Virus record (IMG/VR): IMGVR_UViG_3300003690_002850
Location: 62,001-126,000 of that record
DNA from: a virus
Strand: one strand, 5' to 3'
Length of the DNA: 64,000 nt
Part shown: piece after piece, positions 1-8,222 of the stretch
Layout: each line of letters opens with the position of its first letter
Position numbering within the stretch: position 1 is the first letter of the stretch
Notes under the pieces: model-generated
What the model saw: the letters and a program-made list of their open reading frames with translations, nothing else
Databases searched by the model: none
Told to the model about the DNA's origin: nothing
Translations under genes and position numbers: made by a program

Positions 1-205
1 CTGAATATAATTTATATGGTGCATTAAAAAATATAATTGGATCTATTTTTTTATTTTTTAAAGTGTTTGATATTTTCTTAAGTAAAACGTATTTTGTATC
101 GTCTAGTTTGTTAAAATCTTTTCGAGGGGTAAATCCTTTTTTATTTCTAGAAGTTTTAAGATATATATTATATATATTTTTCTCAAATATCGATAATTTA
201 TTCAT
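1..205 (-). CDS. Hypothetical protein, N-terminal part (runs off the left edge)
   Basis: An open frame starts with ATG at 205 and stays open for 68 codons to the window edge. It begins MNKLSIFEKN and is Lys/Asn-rich, with FTPRKDFNKLDD near residue 25. The start overlaps the stop of the upstream gene by the 4-base ATGA arrangement used throughout this operon, which supports translation. I do not recognise the family, and the C-terminus is not visible. Confidence 0.6.
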   Translation of the reverse strand, partial: MNKLSIFEKNIYNIYLKTSRNKKGFTPRKDFNKLDDTKYVLLKKISNTLKNKKIDPIIFFNAPYKLYS

Positions 206-477
206 AAATCTATAGAATTTTTCTTAAGATATTTAGTTATATATTTACTTTTATATAGATAAGGATCATGTTGTAAAAATAATTTAACTAATTCAAAATT
301 ACTATCTAATAATAACGATCTTTTAAATAATTCTCTGTATTTCTCTTCTTTAAGAATTAATAAGAATACATTTGCGAGATTAATTTTTCTATTTTCGCAA
401 ATAGAAATAAAACTACATAACGTTAAAAAGACATGTATCATATCTTTTCGCTCTAAGATTGTATATGGACTATCCAT
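202..477 (-). CDS. Hypothetical protein, 91 aa
   Basis: Small minus-strand frame that starts 8 bases inside the end of the DHH phosphoesterase gene and ends in an ATGA overlap with the next gene, so it fits the overlapping operon. The protein is Leu/Lys-rich and mostly helical by composition, with a hydrophobic segment near residues 13-27 (IHVFLTLCSFISI) and a Lys-rich C-terminus. No family is recognised. Gene status rests on position and overlap, not on homology. Confidence 0.55.
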   Translation of the reverse strand: MDSPYTILERKDMIHVFLTLCSFISICENRKINLANVFLLILKEEKYRELFKRSLLLDSNFELVKLFLQHDPYLYKSKYITKYLKKNSIDL

Positions 478-1366
478 TTAATGGTTCAAATTGTTTACTT
501 AATGCTAATACATTGTCGTTTAAGATACCTCCAGCAGCATATTCGTGCCCACCTCCATCACATATTTTTTTTGCGAACTTACTTAAATTAAAATCAATAT
601 TTCTATTTCTACGTAGATATACTCTGTTATTTTTTAGATTAATCATCATACATACATCACATGCATGATTATCAATTATAAATTGACCTAAATCATTAAT
701 ATACTCGCTTGCAAATGTACTAATAAAATTGTATTGTTTCCCTGCTATGGAAAGTGTCGCCTTAAACAAGTCTATATTTTCTCTTAGTTTTTTAAATTTG
801 TAAAAATGATAGCTAATTATTTTATTTTGTTCATTTGTGAATCCAAAGAACCCATTTTCGAAATCATTAATAAAATTTTGCAGTTTGTCACCGTTTGTAT
901 ACCAGAGGTAAAAGTTTAATTTATTACTTTCCGGGTATTTTAATTCATAACAATCATAATCATCCGCAAACATTATTAATTTTTTTTGTTCTTTAGTTAA
1001 GTTAATATTTGGATATATATGATTTAATATTTGATAAATGTGCTTACTACATGATGTTTGCTCTGTATTGATAAATGTTTTTGCCCGTGAGTATTCATCT
1101 TCATGTGATTTGTGATGATCAAAAATAATTACATTCTCTTTATCGATTAAGTCTTTAATTTCTGTAGTGTCTAAATCAAAGAAATACACTCTTTTATAAT
1201 CTTCAATTTTATTGTAGTTAAGCCATCCTAATAGTTTTTCACGGATATTAGAAACCTTTAATGTAACAGCTTTTGGTTTAGTTTGCTTAAACCACGTATA
1301 AATTAAATAACTACAGCAACCATCAAGATCTAAGTCGGTAAAGATTATTTCGTCTTTATTTATCAT
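470..1366 (-). CDS. DHH/DHHA1 phosphoesterase family protein
   Basis: 298 aa. The N-terminus has the DHH-family metal-binding pattern: DLDLDG near residue 11, FDLD near 63 and the FDHHKSHED signature near 82. The C-terminus has the DHHA1 glycine-rich nucleotide-binding motif GGGHEYAAGG. Relatives include RecJ-type nucleases and nanoRNases/oligoribonuclease-like phosphoesterases that cleave short RNAs or cyclic dinucleotides. The length, without OB-fold extensions, fits the nanoRNase-like group better than RecJ. It lies at the distal end of the replication operon, so a role in nucleic-acid turnover is likely; the substrate is unknown. Confidence 0.8.
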   Translation of the reverse strand: MINKDEIIFTDLDLDGCCSYLIYTWFKQTKPKAVTLKVSNIREKLLGWLNYNKIEDYKRVYFFDLDTTEIKDLIDKENVIIFDHHKSHEDEYSRAKTFINTEQTSCSKHIYQILNHIYPNINLTKEQKKLIMFADDYDCYELKYPESNKLNFYLWYTNGDKLQNFINDFENGFFGFTNEQNKIISYHFYKFKKLRENIDLFKATLSIAGKQYNFISTFASEYINDLGQFIIDNHACDVCMMINLKNNRVYLRRNRNIDFNLSKFAKKICDGGGHEYAAGGILNDNVLALSKQFEPLNG

Positions 1367-1523
1367 TTGTTTCTTTTTCTGTTAAAATATTGCCATAATG
1401 AGGCCAACCATAAACTTCTGGATCTTCTCCTAAATATCGCCAGCGTATTACGTTAGTATCAGGATTGCGTTCATATATTTTAGGTCGTGTTGATTTTTTA
1501 TTGATATCTTTGGATGTTGTCAT
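1356..1523 (-). CDS. Small hypothetical protein, 55 aa
   Basis: An open frame with ATG at 1523 and a TAA at 1356-1358 fills the gap between the methyltransferase gene and the DHH gene. It overlaps the DHH start by 11 bases. The product is MTTSKDINKK... with a Trp/Tyr-rich middle (VIRWRYLGEDPEVYGWPHYG), an unusual composition for a chance frame in AT-rich DNA. Operon spacing of 2 bases from the upstream gene supports it. Family and function are unknown. Confidence 0.55.
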   Translation of the reverse strand: MTTSKDINKKSTRPKIYERNPDTNVIRWRYLGEDPEVYGWPHYGNILTEKETNDK

Positions 1524-1525
1524 AA

Positions 1526-2422
1526 TTATCCTTTGTAATTAATTCTTAAAGCCCAAAAACAAGCAGAATCTATTGATTGTTTTTTCATATCTCCTTTAAT
1601 CGATTTTTTTAATCGGTCGTTATATTTATCTGGGTGTGTTTTTCTTTTGTCGGGGTGCCCAAACATTGATTGTGTAATATATTTAAAATGAAGATTATTA
1701 CAATCTTCACCGCAAAGCCCGAAGATTTTAATATCACAAAAATCTTTAAATAGATTTATTATTTTATTAAGAGCATTTTGACCGTATTGTCTATAACCGT
1801 GAGTTAGATATAGTCTAAGACTTTCCGGTGCTGGTACTAAATGTACTTGAGTAACAGGTTTTTTGTTTTTTAAAATATATTCTTTTATTTGTGTAAAAAT
1901 TTCTAAATCATATTTTATATGTTCTAACGCAGATTGAGACATAAAGAAATTTATTTTTTCTGGGAAAAATGATTTTAAATTATCGATATTTTTATCAATG
2001 TCTAATTTTATAAAAGATGCATTAGTATAATTTTTCCATTTAGAAGATTCTTGTAAATCTATACCAGTATAAGATGATATAGATTTATTAGACCATTCAT
2101 ATAATTTTTTAAAATAACTTCCCGATCCACATCCAAAATCTAAGATATTTATTTCTCCTAACGTTTTTTTAATTTCTCGCCAATCAATATTCATCCAGAA
2201 TAAATTGCTTACCGTTCTCGAGGGAGATGAACCAACTTGGCCGAGTTTATTAAATGAATTATTTAATTGATTTTCATTAAGAGTAAAGGTTTTAATTGGA
2301 AAGGGGGCTGCGGGTTGATTATTAGCTTCTTCATTTAAGCGAACATATAATTTAAGCCGGTCTACGGTCTCTACTGGTTTGTCTCCATTTATATATGTTG
2401 ATGTTGTTGATCTCTCTCTCAC
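1526..2422 (-). CDS. Class I SAM-dependent methyltransferase
   Basis: 298 aa. The SAM-binding motif I ILDFGCGSGSYF lies near residue 93, followed by an acidic motif II (YTGIDLQ) and a post-motif SQSALEHIKYDLEIF resembling the 'S.LEH' helix of small-molecule methyltransferases. The start is a GTG at 2422 (GTG AGA GAG); the next in-frame Met is about 75 residues in and would remove family-typical upstream sequence. The gene follows gp41 by 16 bases. The substrate is unknown; the motifs resemble glycan or small-molecule methyltransferases more than DNA methylases, since no NPPY or DPPY motif is seen. Confidence 0.7.
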   Translation of the reverse strand: MRERSTTSTYINGDKPVETVDRLKLYVRLNEEANNQPAAPFPIKTFTLNENQLNNSFNKLGQVGSSPSRTVSNLFWMNIDWREIKKTLGEINILDFGCGSGSYFKKLYEWSNKSISSYTGIDLQESSKWKNYTNASFIKLDIDKNIDNLKSFFPEKINFFMSQSALEHIKYDLEIFTQIKEYILKNKKPVTQVHLVPAPESLRLYLTHGYRQYGQNALNKIINLFKDFCDIKIFGLCGEDCNNLHFKYITQSMFGHPDKRKTHPDKYNDRLKKSIKGDMKKQSIDSACFWALRINYKG

Positions 2423-2438
2423 TATGCTTTGTAGGTAT

Positions 2439-3791
2439 TTACATCACTCTTCCGAATTGTACAGCATCATTTTCCGCAGTATTTACATCTTCATTAACAT
2501 TTAAATCGTTATTCTCCGTAAGAGTAAGAGTATTATAATCTATAGAGACTCGAGTACTACCTGTATTAGAACCAAATCGGTTTTTAATAATACCTATATG
2601 AAGCGCAGCATCTTCTTCATCTTCTTCTGTTCTCCAAATACTTACTATGACATCTGCAGTAGCACCTAATCCGTAACTTTCTCCAATCGCCTCTAATCCA
2701 GGACCTCCTGCATTATTACCTGTTCCGTATCCTGTTCTATTTACTTGTGTAGCAGATATAATTGGACATTCAAAAGTATATGACATTGCTCTTATTTGTT
2801 CAGATATACTCTTTATTCGTTCATAAGAATTATTACCATATGTACTTGCTAAAAGATTTAAATAATCGAGTACTATAATATCAGGTTTAAATTTCTTATT
2901 AATTAATTTTTTAATAAAACCTTCAAGCTGAATAGGTGTAATAGAGCTTGGAGCGAATTCTTTAATTATGATATTTGCTCTAGGATGGGTTATTTTAAAT
3001 TTACCTACCTTTTCTCTTAATTCTTCTACGTGATCGTCTAAGTGATTTATAGGTAATCCAGTAAGTTTAGATGTAATTCTTTTACAATAAATCATTTCTG
3101 ACATTTCAAGAGAAACAACTAAAACATTTTTATCTTGTGCCGCAGCATTACTTGCTATGTTACTTAAAAATATAGACTTTCCGACATTAGTAGGCCCAGC
3201 AAAAATATACATACTACGGCCCTGTTCTAGGAAACCTCCTCCTAGTCTCTCATCAAGCCAATCCCATCCAGTTTTAATTTTTTCTTCACGTGTTGTTAAA
3301 TCAGTAATATGTTGTTCTACATCTTTAAAATAATTATGACCTGCATTTGCAGTAATAGAAATATTACATGCTTTTGAGAATTTATCGTAAATAGTTTTTA
3401 CATCTCTTTCTTTATTATCAATGATTTCTAAAAATGTATTAAATACAGCTTGTTCTTGTAAGAATTTCTCTGTATAAGAAAGTAATATATCGTTAGATAA
3501 TTCTACTTTTAAAACATCAGTAATTTTCTTACTTGCTTCATAGTGTTGTTTGAGTTGAGATGTATTTAAATATAATTGTAATTCAGTGAGAGTTGGTCGT
3601 CTATTATTTTTTCGATAAAGAGCTTGTATTATTTTAATTATTTGTTGAAAATCTTTATTTTTAAAAAATTTATAATTAAGATTATCAATAATAGAATTTA
3701 GATAAACTTCGTCTTCAAGACAATTCTTAAAAACTACCTTTTCTAAATATTCTAAATCTATATCTAAGTAATTACTTTCGTTTGTTAGCAT
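2439..3791 (-). CDS. 41: Replicative DNA helicase, DnaB/T4 gp41 type
   Basis: 450 aa, close to T4 gp41. It has an N-terminal helical domain, then a RecA-like core with Walker A GPTNVGKS at about 199-206, an LEMSEM segment, Walker B IIVLDYLNLLAS and a C-terminal DVIVSIWRT/KNRFG arginine-finger region. As the hexameric 5'-3' helicase it unwinds the fork with the primase. It shares 20 bases with the upstream glycosyltransferase gene. T4-like marine phages commonly keep gp41 within an operon such as this, near uvsX and gp43. Confidence 0.93.
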   Translation of the reverse strand: MLTNESNYLDIDLEYLEKVVFKNCLEDEVYLNSIIDNLNYKFFKNKDFQQIIKIIQALYRKNNRRPTLTELQLYLNTSQLKQHYEASKKITDVLKVELSNDILLSYTEKFLQEQAVFNTFLEIIDNKERDVKTIYDKFSKACNISITANAGHNYFKDVEQHITDLTTREEKIKTGWDWLDERLGGGFLEQGRSMYIFAGPTNVGKSIFLSNIASNAAAQDKNVLVVSLEMSEMIYCKRITSKLTGLPINHLDDHVEELREKVGKFKITHPRANIIIKEFAPSSITPIQLEGFIKKLINKKFKPDIIVLDYLNLLASTYGNNSYERIKSISEQIRAMSYTFECPIISATQVNRTGYGTGNNAGGPGLEAIGESYGLGATADVIVSIWRTEEDEEDAALHIGIIKNRFGSNTGSTRVSIDYNTLTLTENNDLNVNEDVNTAENDAVQFGRVM

Positions 3792-4473
3792 GTTCTAACA
3801 GAGCATTATAGAAGTAGTCTTCTGATTTGCTATATTCTTCTGTGTGGTTGAGTAACCCGGGTGATTCATGAATAATGTGAATAGGAGCTGTTGTTAAGCG
3901 CAAACCGGCTAAATGACAATCTAAGGAAAATTTTAAATCATAATAATGGAATCCTTTAAGATTAGTATCAAATTTTACTTTTTTCTGAGAAATTGATTTT
4001 GTTCGAACTGCAAAAAACACACCATCTAATAATATTACTTCTTTAGGTGTTTGTCCGAAGATTGTAGGAGCATAATCTGTATTATTATAATAATGTGACA
4101 CTATCCCAGACATAGTATCTGTCTTACATAATAAATGCCATAAACAAGGTTTTTGAACTTGTAACTTACTTCCTCCAGCGACGCCGATAATATCAAATCC
4201 TCGCTTAAACGAATTACGAATTTCTACTAAGAAATTTATGCTATCAATAAATACATCATCATGTACAAAAAGAATACAGTCATATTTTTTAAAATTCTCT
4301 GGTATAAGATAATTATTATAAACGGCACACAGTCCACTAGTATTTTGATATGTAGGCTGTAAGTCGAAAGTAGTTATAGTGTTTTCTTCGTGATGATTTA
4401 AGCTTTTATATAATCTAGTTGTTTTAAAGCTAGACTCAGTAGTTTCAGTTGCGACTGCTATTAGAGTTTTCAT
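3772..4473 (-). CDS. Glycosyltransferase, GT2-like (Glyco_tranf_2_5 type)
   Basis: 233 aa. The acidic motif FVHDDVF near residue 70 is a DxD-like metal and nucleotide-sugar site. LLDGVFFAVRT and FHYYDLKFSL...HESPG match the second half of the Glyco_tranf_2_5 group, in which DG.F.A and a GFHFYDLDFSL-like segment are typical. It overlaps gp41 by 20 bases and the amidotransferase gene by 4. Its location inside the replication operon, away from the main glycan island, suggests a separate role such as glycosylation of modified DNA or of a protein; that is inference. Confidence 0.7.
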   Translation of the reverse strand: MKTLIAVATETTESSFKTTRLYKSLNHHEENTITTFDLQPTYQNTSGLCAVYNNYLIPENFKKYDCILFVHDDVFIDSINFLVEIRNSFKRGFDIIGVAGGSKLQVQKPCLWHLLCKTDTMSGIVSHYYNNTDYAPTIFGQTPKEVILLDGVFFAVRTKSISQKKVKFDTNLKGFHYYDLKFSLDCHLAGLRLTTAPIHIIHESPGLLNHTEEYSKSEDYFYNALLEHANKRK

Positions 4474-5108
4474 ATAAAAAACGGAGAATTACATTCAAAC
4501 TTTTGTTTTTGGAGGAATTTATTTTTACTAAAATTAAATTCATATATTATTCCTTCTTCTACTAATTTCCATCCAGGTAATTGAATAGAACTAAAAGACT
4601 TATCATCAGTAAATAACGTTGATCCAGATCTAAAAATTTGTAATCTACCCATGTTTGGTTCATACATCCAACATCCAAATGTACCATCAATCTCTGATAA
4701 TGCGTTTTTAATACCGGACATATATATCAATGGTAATATTACGCTACTATCAACCTTATTTGTTTTACCTTTAAGTTCATATTTTTCTTGTAATTCATTA
4801 AAATTTTGTAATACTCCGTTGTGCGCTAAATATGTATTTTTATACGTAAATGGATGAGAAGTATCAGGATCAAATGTTCTAATTTCTGATGTAGGAGATT
4901 GTACATGTCCTAGATAATATATACAAAAAGTATTTTTTTCTATGTGTCTATCAAAATCTTGTTCGTATTTTGTTGCTACTTTAATGTCATTTTTCATCCC
5001 TCCCGGGAACAACATTGTTACGCTACGTACAAAGTTACCTCTTTCAGAGTTTTTTGCATATAACTCTCTAAAAGTTTTAATATTAGTTGAGCCAAAAATT
5101 CCACACAT
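4470..5108 (-). CDS. Class II glutamine amidotransferase domain protein (possible Gat partner of QueC)
   Basis: 212 aa. It begins MCGIFG, the N-terminal-nucleophile signature of class II glutamine amidotransferases, in which Cys2 becomes the catalytic N-terminus. LGHVQSPTS and YLAHNGVLQNF match the conserved loop that carries the glutamine-binding residues, and IDGTFGCWMY is also typical. There is no synthetase, isomerase or PRTase domain, so it should supply ammonia to a partner. queC lies two genes upstream. In archaea and in phage 9g a Gat domain is fused to QueC for archaeosine-type G+ synthesis, so a split Gat-QueC is a plausible but unproven reading. Confidence 0.8.
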   Translation of the reverse strand: MCGIFGSTNIKTFRELYAKNSERGNFVRSVTMLFPGGMKNDIKVATKYEQDFDRHIEKNTFCIYYLGHVQSPTSEIRTFDPDTSHPFTYKNTYLAHNGVLQNFNELQEKYELKGKTNKVDSSVILPLIYMSGIKNALSEIDGTFGCWMYEPNMGRLQIFRSGSTLFTDDKSFSSIQLPGWKLVEEGIIYEFNFSKNKFLQKQKFECNSPFFI

Positions 5109-5109
5109 A

Positions 5110-6066
5110 TCACTTTAATTGTATGAACTTTACACCCGAAAAGCAACTTAAATCTTTTCCACCTGCATAAGAAATAGAGCTTTTAAGAGCCTTTTCGATT
5201 TCTTTTAATCTAATATTATATTCTGGCGCTAAATCTATTTCTATTTGCTTCCCTTCAACAAAATTTAATTTATTTCTTTTTTGAGTATATGATGTACTAC
5301 CATAATATTGTTTATGTCCGTTAATATGTTTTGCGGGAGAGTCAATACACCCTGCAAAAAAAGATCCAGCCATTACACAATCTGCTCCAGCAACTAAAGC
5401 TTTTGCAATATCTCCAAATTCTCTACATCCACCATCAGCCATTATTTTAGCTTTTGTTTTATGTGAGCTAATTTTTAATAATATTGAAAACATAGGTGTC
5501 CCAAAACCGGTCTTATACCGCGTAGTACAAATAACTCCAGATCCAATTCCTACTTTAATAACATCTGCTCCTGCATCTTCTAAAAATTGAAACCCATCGT
5601 ATGTTCCAACGTTACCGGCAATAACTATTGAATTAGGAAAATATTTTTTAACAAACTCAATCATATTACCGACTTTTTGGTGATGACCGTGAGCTACATC
5701 AATTGTAATAATATCAATTTTATATTTATTAAGTATAATAGCTTCTAATTGCTCATATGAATCTCGGTTTACTCCTATACTAACGCTTACACAATTACAA
5801 TTAAGGTCATTAAGTTTCTGTACTGTTTCAAATATATTATCAAACCGATGCATAATATAAAAATAATTATTATCATCTAATTGCTTACAGAGTTCGATAT
5901 CTATTACTGTTTTCATATTAGACGGAACTACTGGTAGGTTAAATGAAAACTTTCCTAACTTAAAAGATGTGTCAGCAGCGTTTCGAGTATCTAATTGACT
6001 GTATTTTGGTACTAATAAAATATCAGAATATTCTAATTCTTTACCACGGTATATCTGTTCGCTCAT
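5110..6066 (-). CDS. GMP reductase / IMP dehydrogenase family protein
   Basis: 318 aa TIM-barrel enzyme. The catalytic loop GSGVICTTRYKTGFGTP carries the nucleophilic Cys and has the CTTR.KTG form typical of GMP reductase; IMP dehydrogenases usually have CTTR.VTG. The phosphate-binding loop IMADGGCREFGDIAKALVAGAD and VAGNVGT are present. No CBS domains are seen and the length fits GuaC. It should interconvert GMP and IMP, tuning the guanine nucleotides that feed FolE. It overlaps queC by 26 bases and abuts the amidotransferase, which ties it to the 7-deazaguanine genes. An IMP dehydrogenase activity cannot be excluded. Confidence 0.8.
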   Translation of the reverse strand: MSEQIYRGKELEYSDILLVPKYSQLDTRNAADTSFKLGKFSFNLPVVPSNMKTVIDIELCKQLDDNNYFYIMHRFDNIFETVQKLNDLNCNCVSVSIGVNRDSYEQLEAIILNKYKIDIITIDVAHGHHQKVGNMIEFVKKYFPNSIVIAGNVGTYDGFQFLEDAGADVIKVGIGSGVICTTRYKTGFGTPMFSILLKISSHKTKAKIMADGGCREFGDIAKALVAGADCVMAGSFFAGCIDSPAKHINGHKQYYGSTSYTQKRNKLNFVEGKQIEIDLAPEYNIRLKEIEKALKSSISYAGGKDLSCFSGVKFIQLK

Positions 6067-6727
6067 ATTCTATTGGGTCTTTCAGTTTATTGTCTAAAAA
6101 TCCTTGTATACGAGAACTGCACGCAGTACAATAACCACATGCTAATTCTTTTCCTTCGTAACACGTCCAAGTGTCTTCGAATCTTACACCGTTATCTAGT
6201 CCGAGACTAATAATTTCTTTTTTGGATAGATTAATTAATGGCGCTTCTATTTTAATTCTATTTTTACGGTTTAAAGCAGTTAAATGATTAATTTGTTCTA
6301 AAAACTCTGCACTACCGTCCCAATACCCTGCTTGACTGTCTACAAGAGCGGATCCATGATACACCGTTTCTGCTCCAACAGATTCTGCATATGAACAAGC
6401 AATCGATAACATCATCATATTTCTAAATGGCACATAATTAACAGTTTGGGCATCCCCTAGAACATCTTTCGTATGAGCGACTTTAATTTTATTGTTTGTT
6501 AAAGAAGAAGTATTAGCAATTTTTTTGAAAAATTGTATATCTAATATTTTGTGTTGTTCAATAGTGTCATAGTTAATTAATTGAAAGCCGGCGCATTGGA
6601 TTTCTTTACGATGCTTTTGACCATAATCAAAAGTTATTGCATATATTTCTGACGCCGCTCGTGCTACTATGCTTAGTATTACGGAACTATCTAAACCACC
6701 TGAAATGGGTACAACAGCTTTACTCAT
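6041..6727 (-). CDS. queC: 7-cyano-7-deazaguanine (preQ0) synthase QueC
   Basis: 228 aa. The PP-loop ATP-pyrophosphatase motif SGGLDSS is at about 8-14, FDYGQKHRKE follows, and the zinc-binding cysteines sit in the C-terminal TWTCYEGKELACGYCTAC. QueC converts 7-carboxy-7-deazaguanine to preQ0 with ATP and ammonia. FolE, QueD and QueE elsewhere in the window complete the route from GTP to preQ0. The gene overlaps uvsX by 8 bases and lies in the early operon. No extra C- or N-terminal Gat domain is fused. Confidence 0.93.
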   Translation of the reverse strand: MSKAVVPISGGLDSSVILSIVARAASEIYAITFDYGQKHRKEIQCAGFQLINYDTIEQHKILDIQFFKKIANTSSLTNNKIKVAHTKDVLGDAQTVNYVPFRNMMMLSIACSYAESVGAETVYHGSALVDSQAGYWDGSAEFLEQINHLTALNRKNRIKIEAPLINLSKKEIISLGLDNGVRFEDTWTCYEGKELACGYCTACSSRIQGFLDNKLKDPIEYERTDIPW

Positions 6728-7808
6728 CTTCTTGTTCTAATATAGCGGAGTCACCTAATGATTTACCATATCGGTATTGCTCACTTATAGAACATTCTAT
6801 CTTAGGTAATATATTATTCCACACTTCCTCGTCTTTGCGCCAATTTTTATAGTATCCTAATTTTTTATCTCCCATGGTATATGTAGAACCATTTTGTTGA
6901 ATAACTCCATGAGCCACGGCAACATCTTTTAATCCAGAATATTTATCTAAACCTGTTTTAAAGTTTAAATATGCTTCTGCTTGTAAAAATGCAGGGATAA
7001 ATCTATTCTTTATAGTTAGCATTCGAAGAGTAACTCCCGAATAGTTTCTGCTTTCAGTTAACGCTTCGTCGTCATCGTTTGCTGCGTCTGTTCTTTCTTT
7101 TTTAGCAGCCATTTGGACTAATATAGAAGCCATGTACATAGGACCAGATCCCCCAGCTTGGCGCTTGACTAAGGTAGGATGGAGTGCACCAGGGTCAGCA
7201 TATGTATGATTACTACATATAATAGTTGTACCAGTTACGGCAGCTTTATATGTAATAATACGCATCATGGATTTAAGCTGTTTAGCTCTGAGCCCCATGT
7301 CCATGGCTCCTTTATTAGCCTCAGCGTCAGCAATTTCTTTTGAAGATGCTAAATTTCCAAGAGAATCAATTGATATAATAAATTTTCCGTGAAGTTCCGG
7401 TTCTTCTTCAACACCGTCGAGAAGTGCCATAATTTGATTACGACAGTTTTCAACAGTATCAACAGGAACATATTTTACATTTGAAACATCTAGGCCTACA
7501 TTTTCAGCTCCTTCTTTTTCAATTGCGACTTCAGTATCAAATATTACTGGGACCATTCCGGTTTTTTGAGCCTTGGCGAGAATTTTATTTAAAATAAAAG
7601 TCTTACCACATTGAGCTTCACCAGCGAAAATTGTTATTCTACCTTTAGGGACTCCTCCATATAGGGATCCAGATAAAATAGAATTTAATACTAAGCACCC
7701 TGTATCAATCCACTCAGTTACATTACTAAGTGTGTTTCCTTCAAGAGTAGTCGCATTTTTATTAAGCTTTTGTAATTTAGCAAAAGCCTTGTCAACAAGA
7801 TTTGACAT
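6720..7808 (-). CDS. uvsX: Recombinase UvsX (RecA family)
   Basis: 362 aa. Walker A GEAQCGKT is at 63-70, the Walker B strand is FIISIDSLGNLAS, and GTTIICSNHTY and RQAGGSGPMYMAS form the core and DNA-binding loop. UvsX coats single-stranded DNA and catalyses strand exchange in recombination-dependent replication, loaded by UvsY (also encoded here). The acidic C-terminus (LEQEDE) resembles the regulatory tail of RecA proteins. The length is near T4 UvsX (about 390). Confidence 0.92.
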   Translation of the reverse strand: MSNLVDKAFAKLQKLNKNATTLEGNTLSNVTEWIDTGCLVLNSILSGSLYGGVPKGRITIFAGEAQCGKTFILNKILAKAQKTGMVPVIFDTEVAIEKEGAENVGLDVSNVKYVPVDTVENCRNQIMALLDGVEEEPELHGKFIISIDSLGNLASSKEIADAEANKGAMDMGLRAKQLKSMMRIITYKAAVTGTTIICSNHTYADPGALHPTLVKRQAGGSGPMYMASILVQMAAKKERTDAANDDDEALTESRNYSGVTLRMLTIKNRFIPAFLQAEAYLNFKTGLDKYSGLKDVAVAHGVIQQNGSTYTMGDKKLGYYKNWRKDEEVWNNILPKIECSISEQYRYGKSLGDSAILEQEDE

Positions 7809-7809
7809 A

Positions 7810-8199
7810 TTAATCCCCGGATGATGTATCTCCGGATGATGTATCTTCCTCGAATAATGTTACTTCAGGTATGTCTCCTTCAGATAAAGCTACTACAGGA
7901 GGCTCTGGGCTCGGCTCTTGTTTAACATTAATTTTAGCATGATAATGTATTAATATTTTATCTGAAATAGTGACTTCTACTTCTGTATATTGAGAATTAG
8001 CATATTTAAAGACAGGAGGTTCGCCGCTAGAAAATTCAGTAAAAAATAATGGCATGACATCGACTTTCATATTTGCAGCATCATTCGGTGTTACCATAAT
8101 CATTGCCGGTGATTTAACTCTTAAAAATGAATCTGCTCGTTCTACTACTTCCCCGAAACAAGTCCTACCTATACTATCAACGTATGTAATGATATCCAT
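7810..8199 (-). CDS. Hypothetical protein with beta-rich N-terminus and acidic repeat tail, 129 aa
   Basis: Sits between polB and uvsX. The first 80 residues (MDIITYVDSIGRTCFGEVVE...) look like a small beta-barrel; an LSm/SH3-like fold is possible but unproven. The tail from about residue 95 is Pro/Glu/Ser-rich and ends in a repeated SSGDT unit encoded by an exact 15-base tandem repeat. It is cotranscribed with uvsX at 1-base spacing, so a replication or recombination accessory role is likely. The function is unknown. Confidence 0.7.
   Translation of the reverse strand: MDIITYVDSIGRTCFGEVVERADSFLRVKSPAMIMVTPNDAANMKVDVMPLFFTEFSSGEPPVFKYANSQYTEVEVTISDKILIHYHAKINVKQEPSPEPPVVALSEGDIPEVTLFEEDTSSGDTSSGD
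7817..7846. repeat. 15-base tandem repeat (two exact copies)
   Basis: CCGGATGATGTATCT occurs twice head to tail at 7817-7831 and 7832-7846, in frame within the 129-aa gene. It encodes the repeated SSGDT unit at the C-terminus on the minus strand. The unit is a multiple of three, so copy-number change would keep the frame. Confidence 0.9.
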
Positions 8200-8222
8200 G
8201 TAATTATTATATTATAAGGTTT

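Noticed and set aside
1526-2422. DNA methyltransferase
   Set aside because: No NPPY/DPPY/SPPY motif and no target-recognition domain; motifs fit small-molecule methyltransferases.
5110-6066. IMP dehydrogenase as first choice
   Set aside because: The KTG after CTTR and the lack of CBS domains favour GMP reductase; IMP dehydrogenase stays only an alternative.
7817-7846. Tandem repeat as iteron or origin
   Set aside because: Only two copies, in frame in a coding tail, with a clear protein-level explanation.
7800-8222. Sigma70 promoter upstream of the 129-aa gene (TATAAT near 8210)
   Set aside because: No -35 at a usable distance and an 11-nt gap to the ATG unlike the other sites; probably chance in AT-rich DNA.
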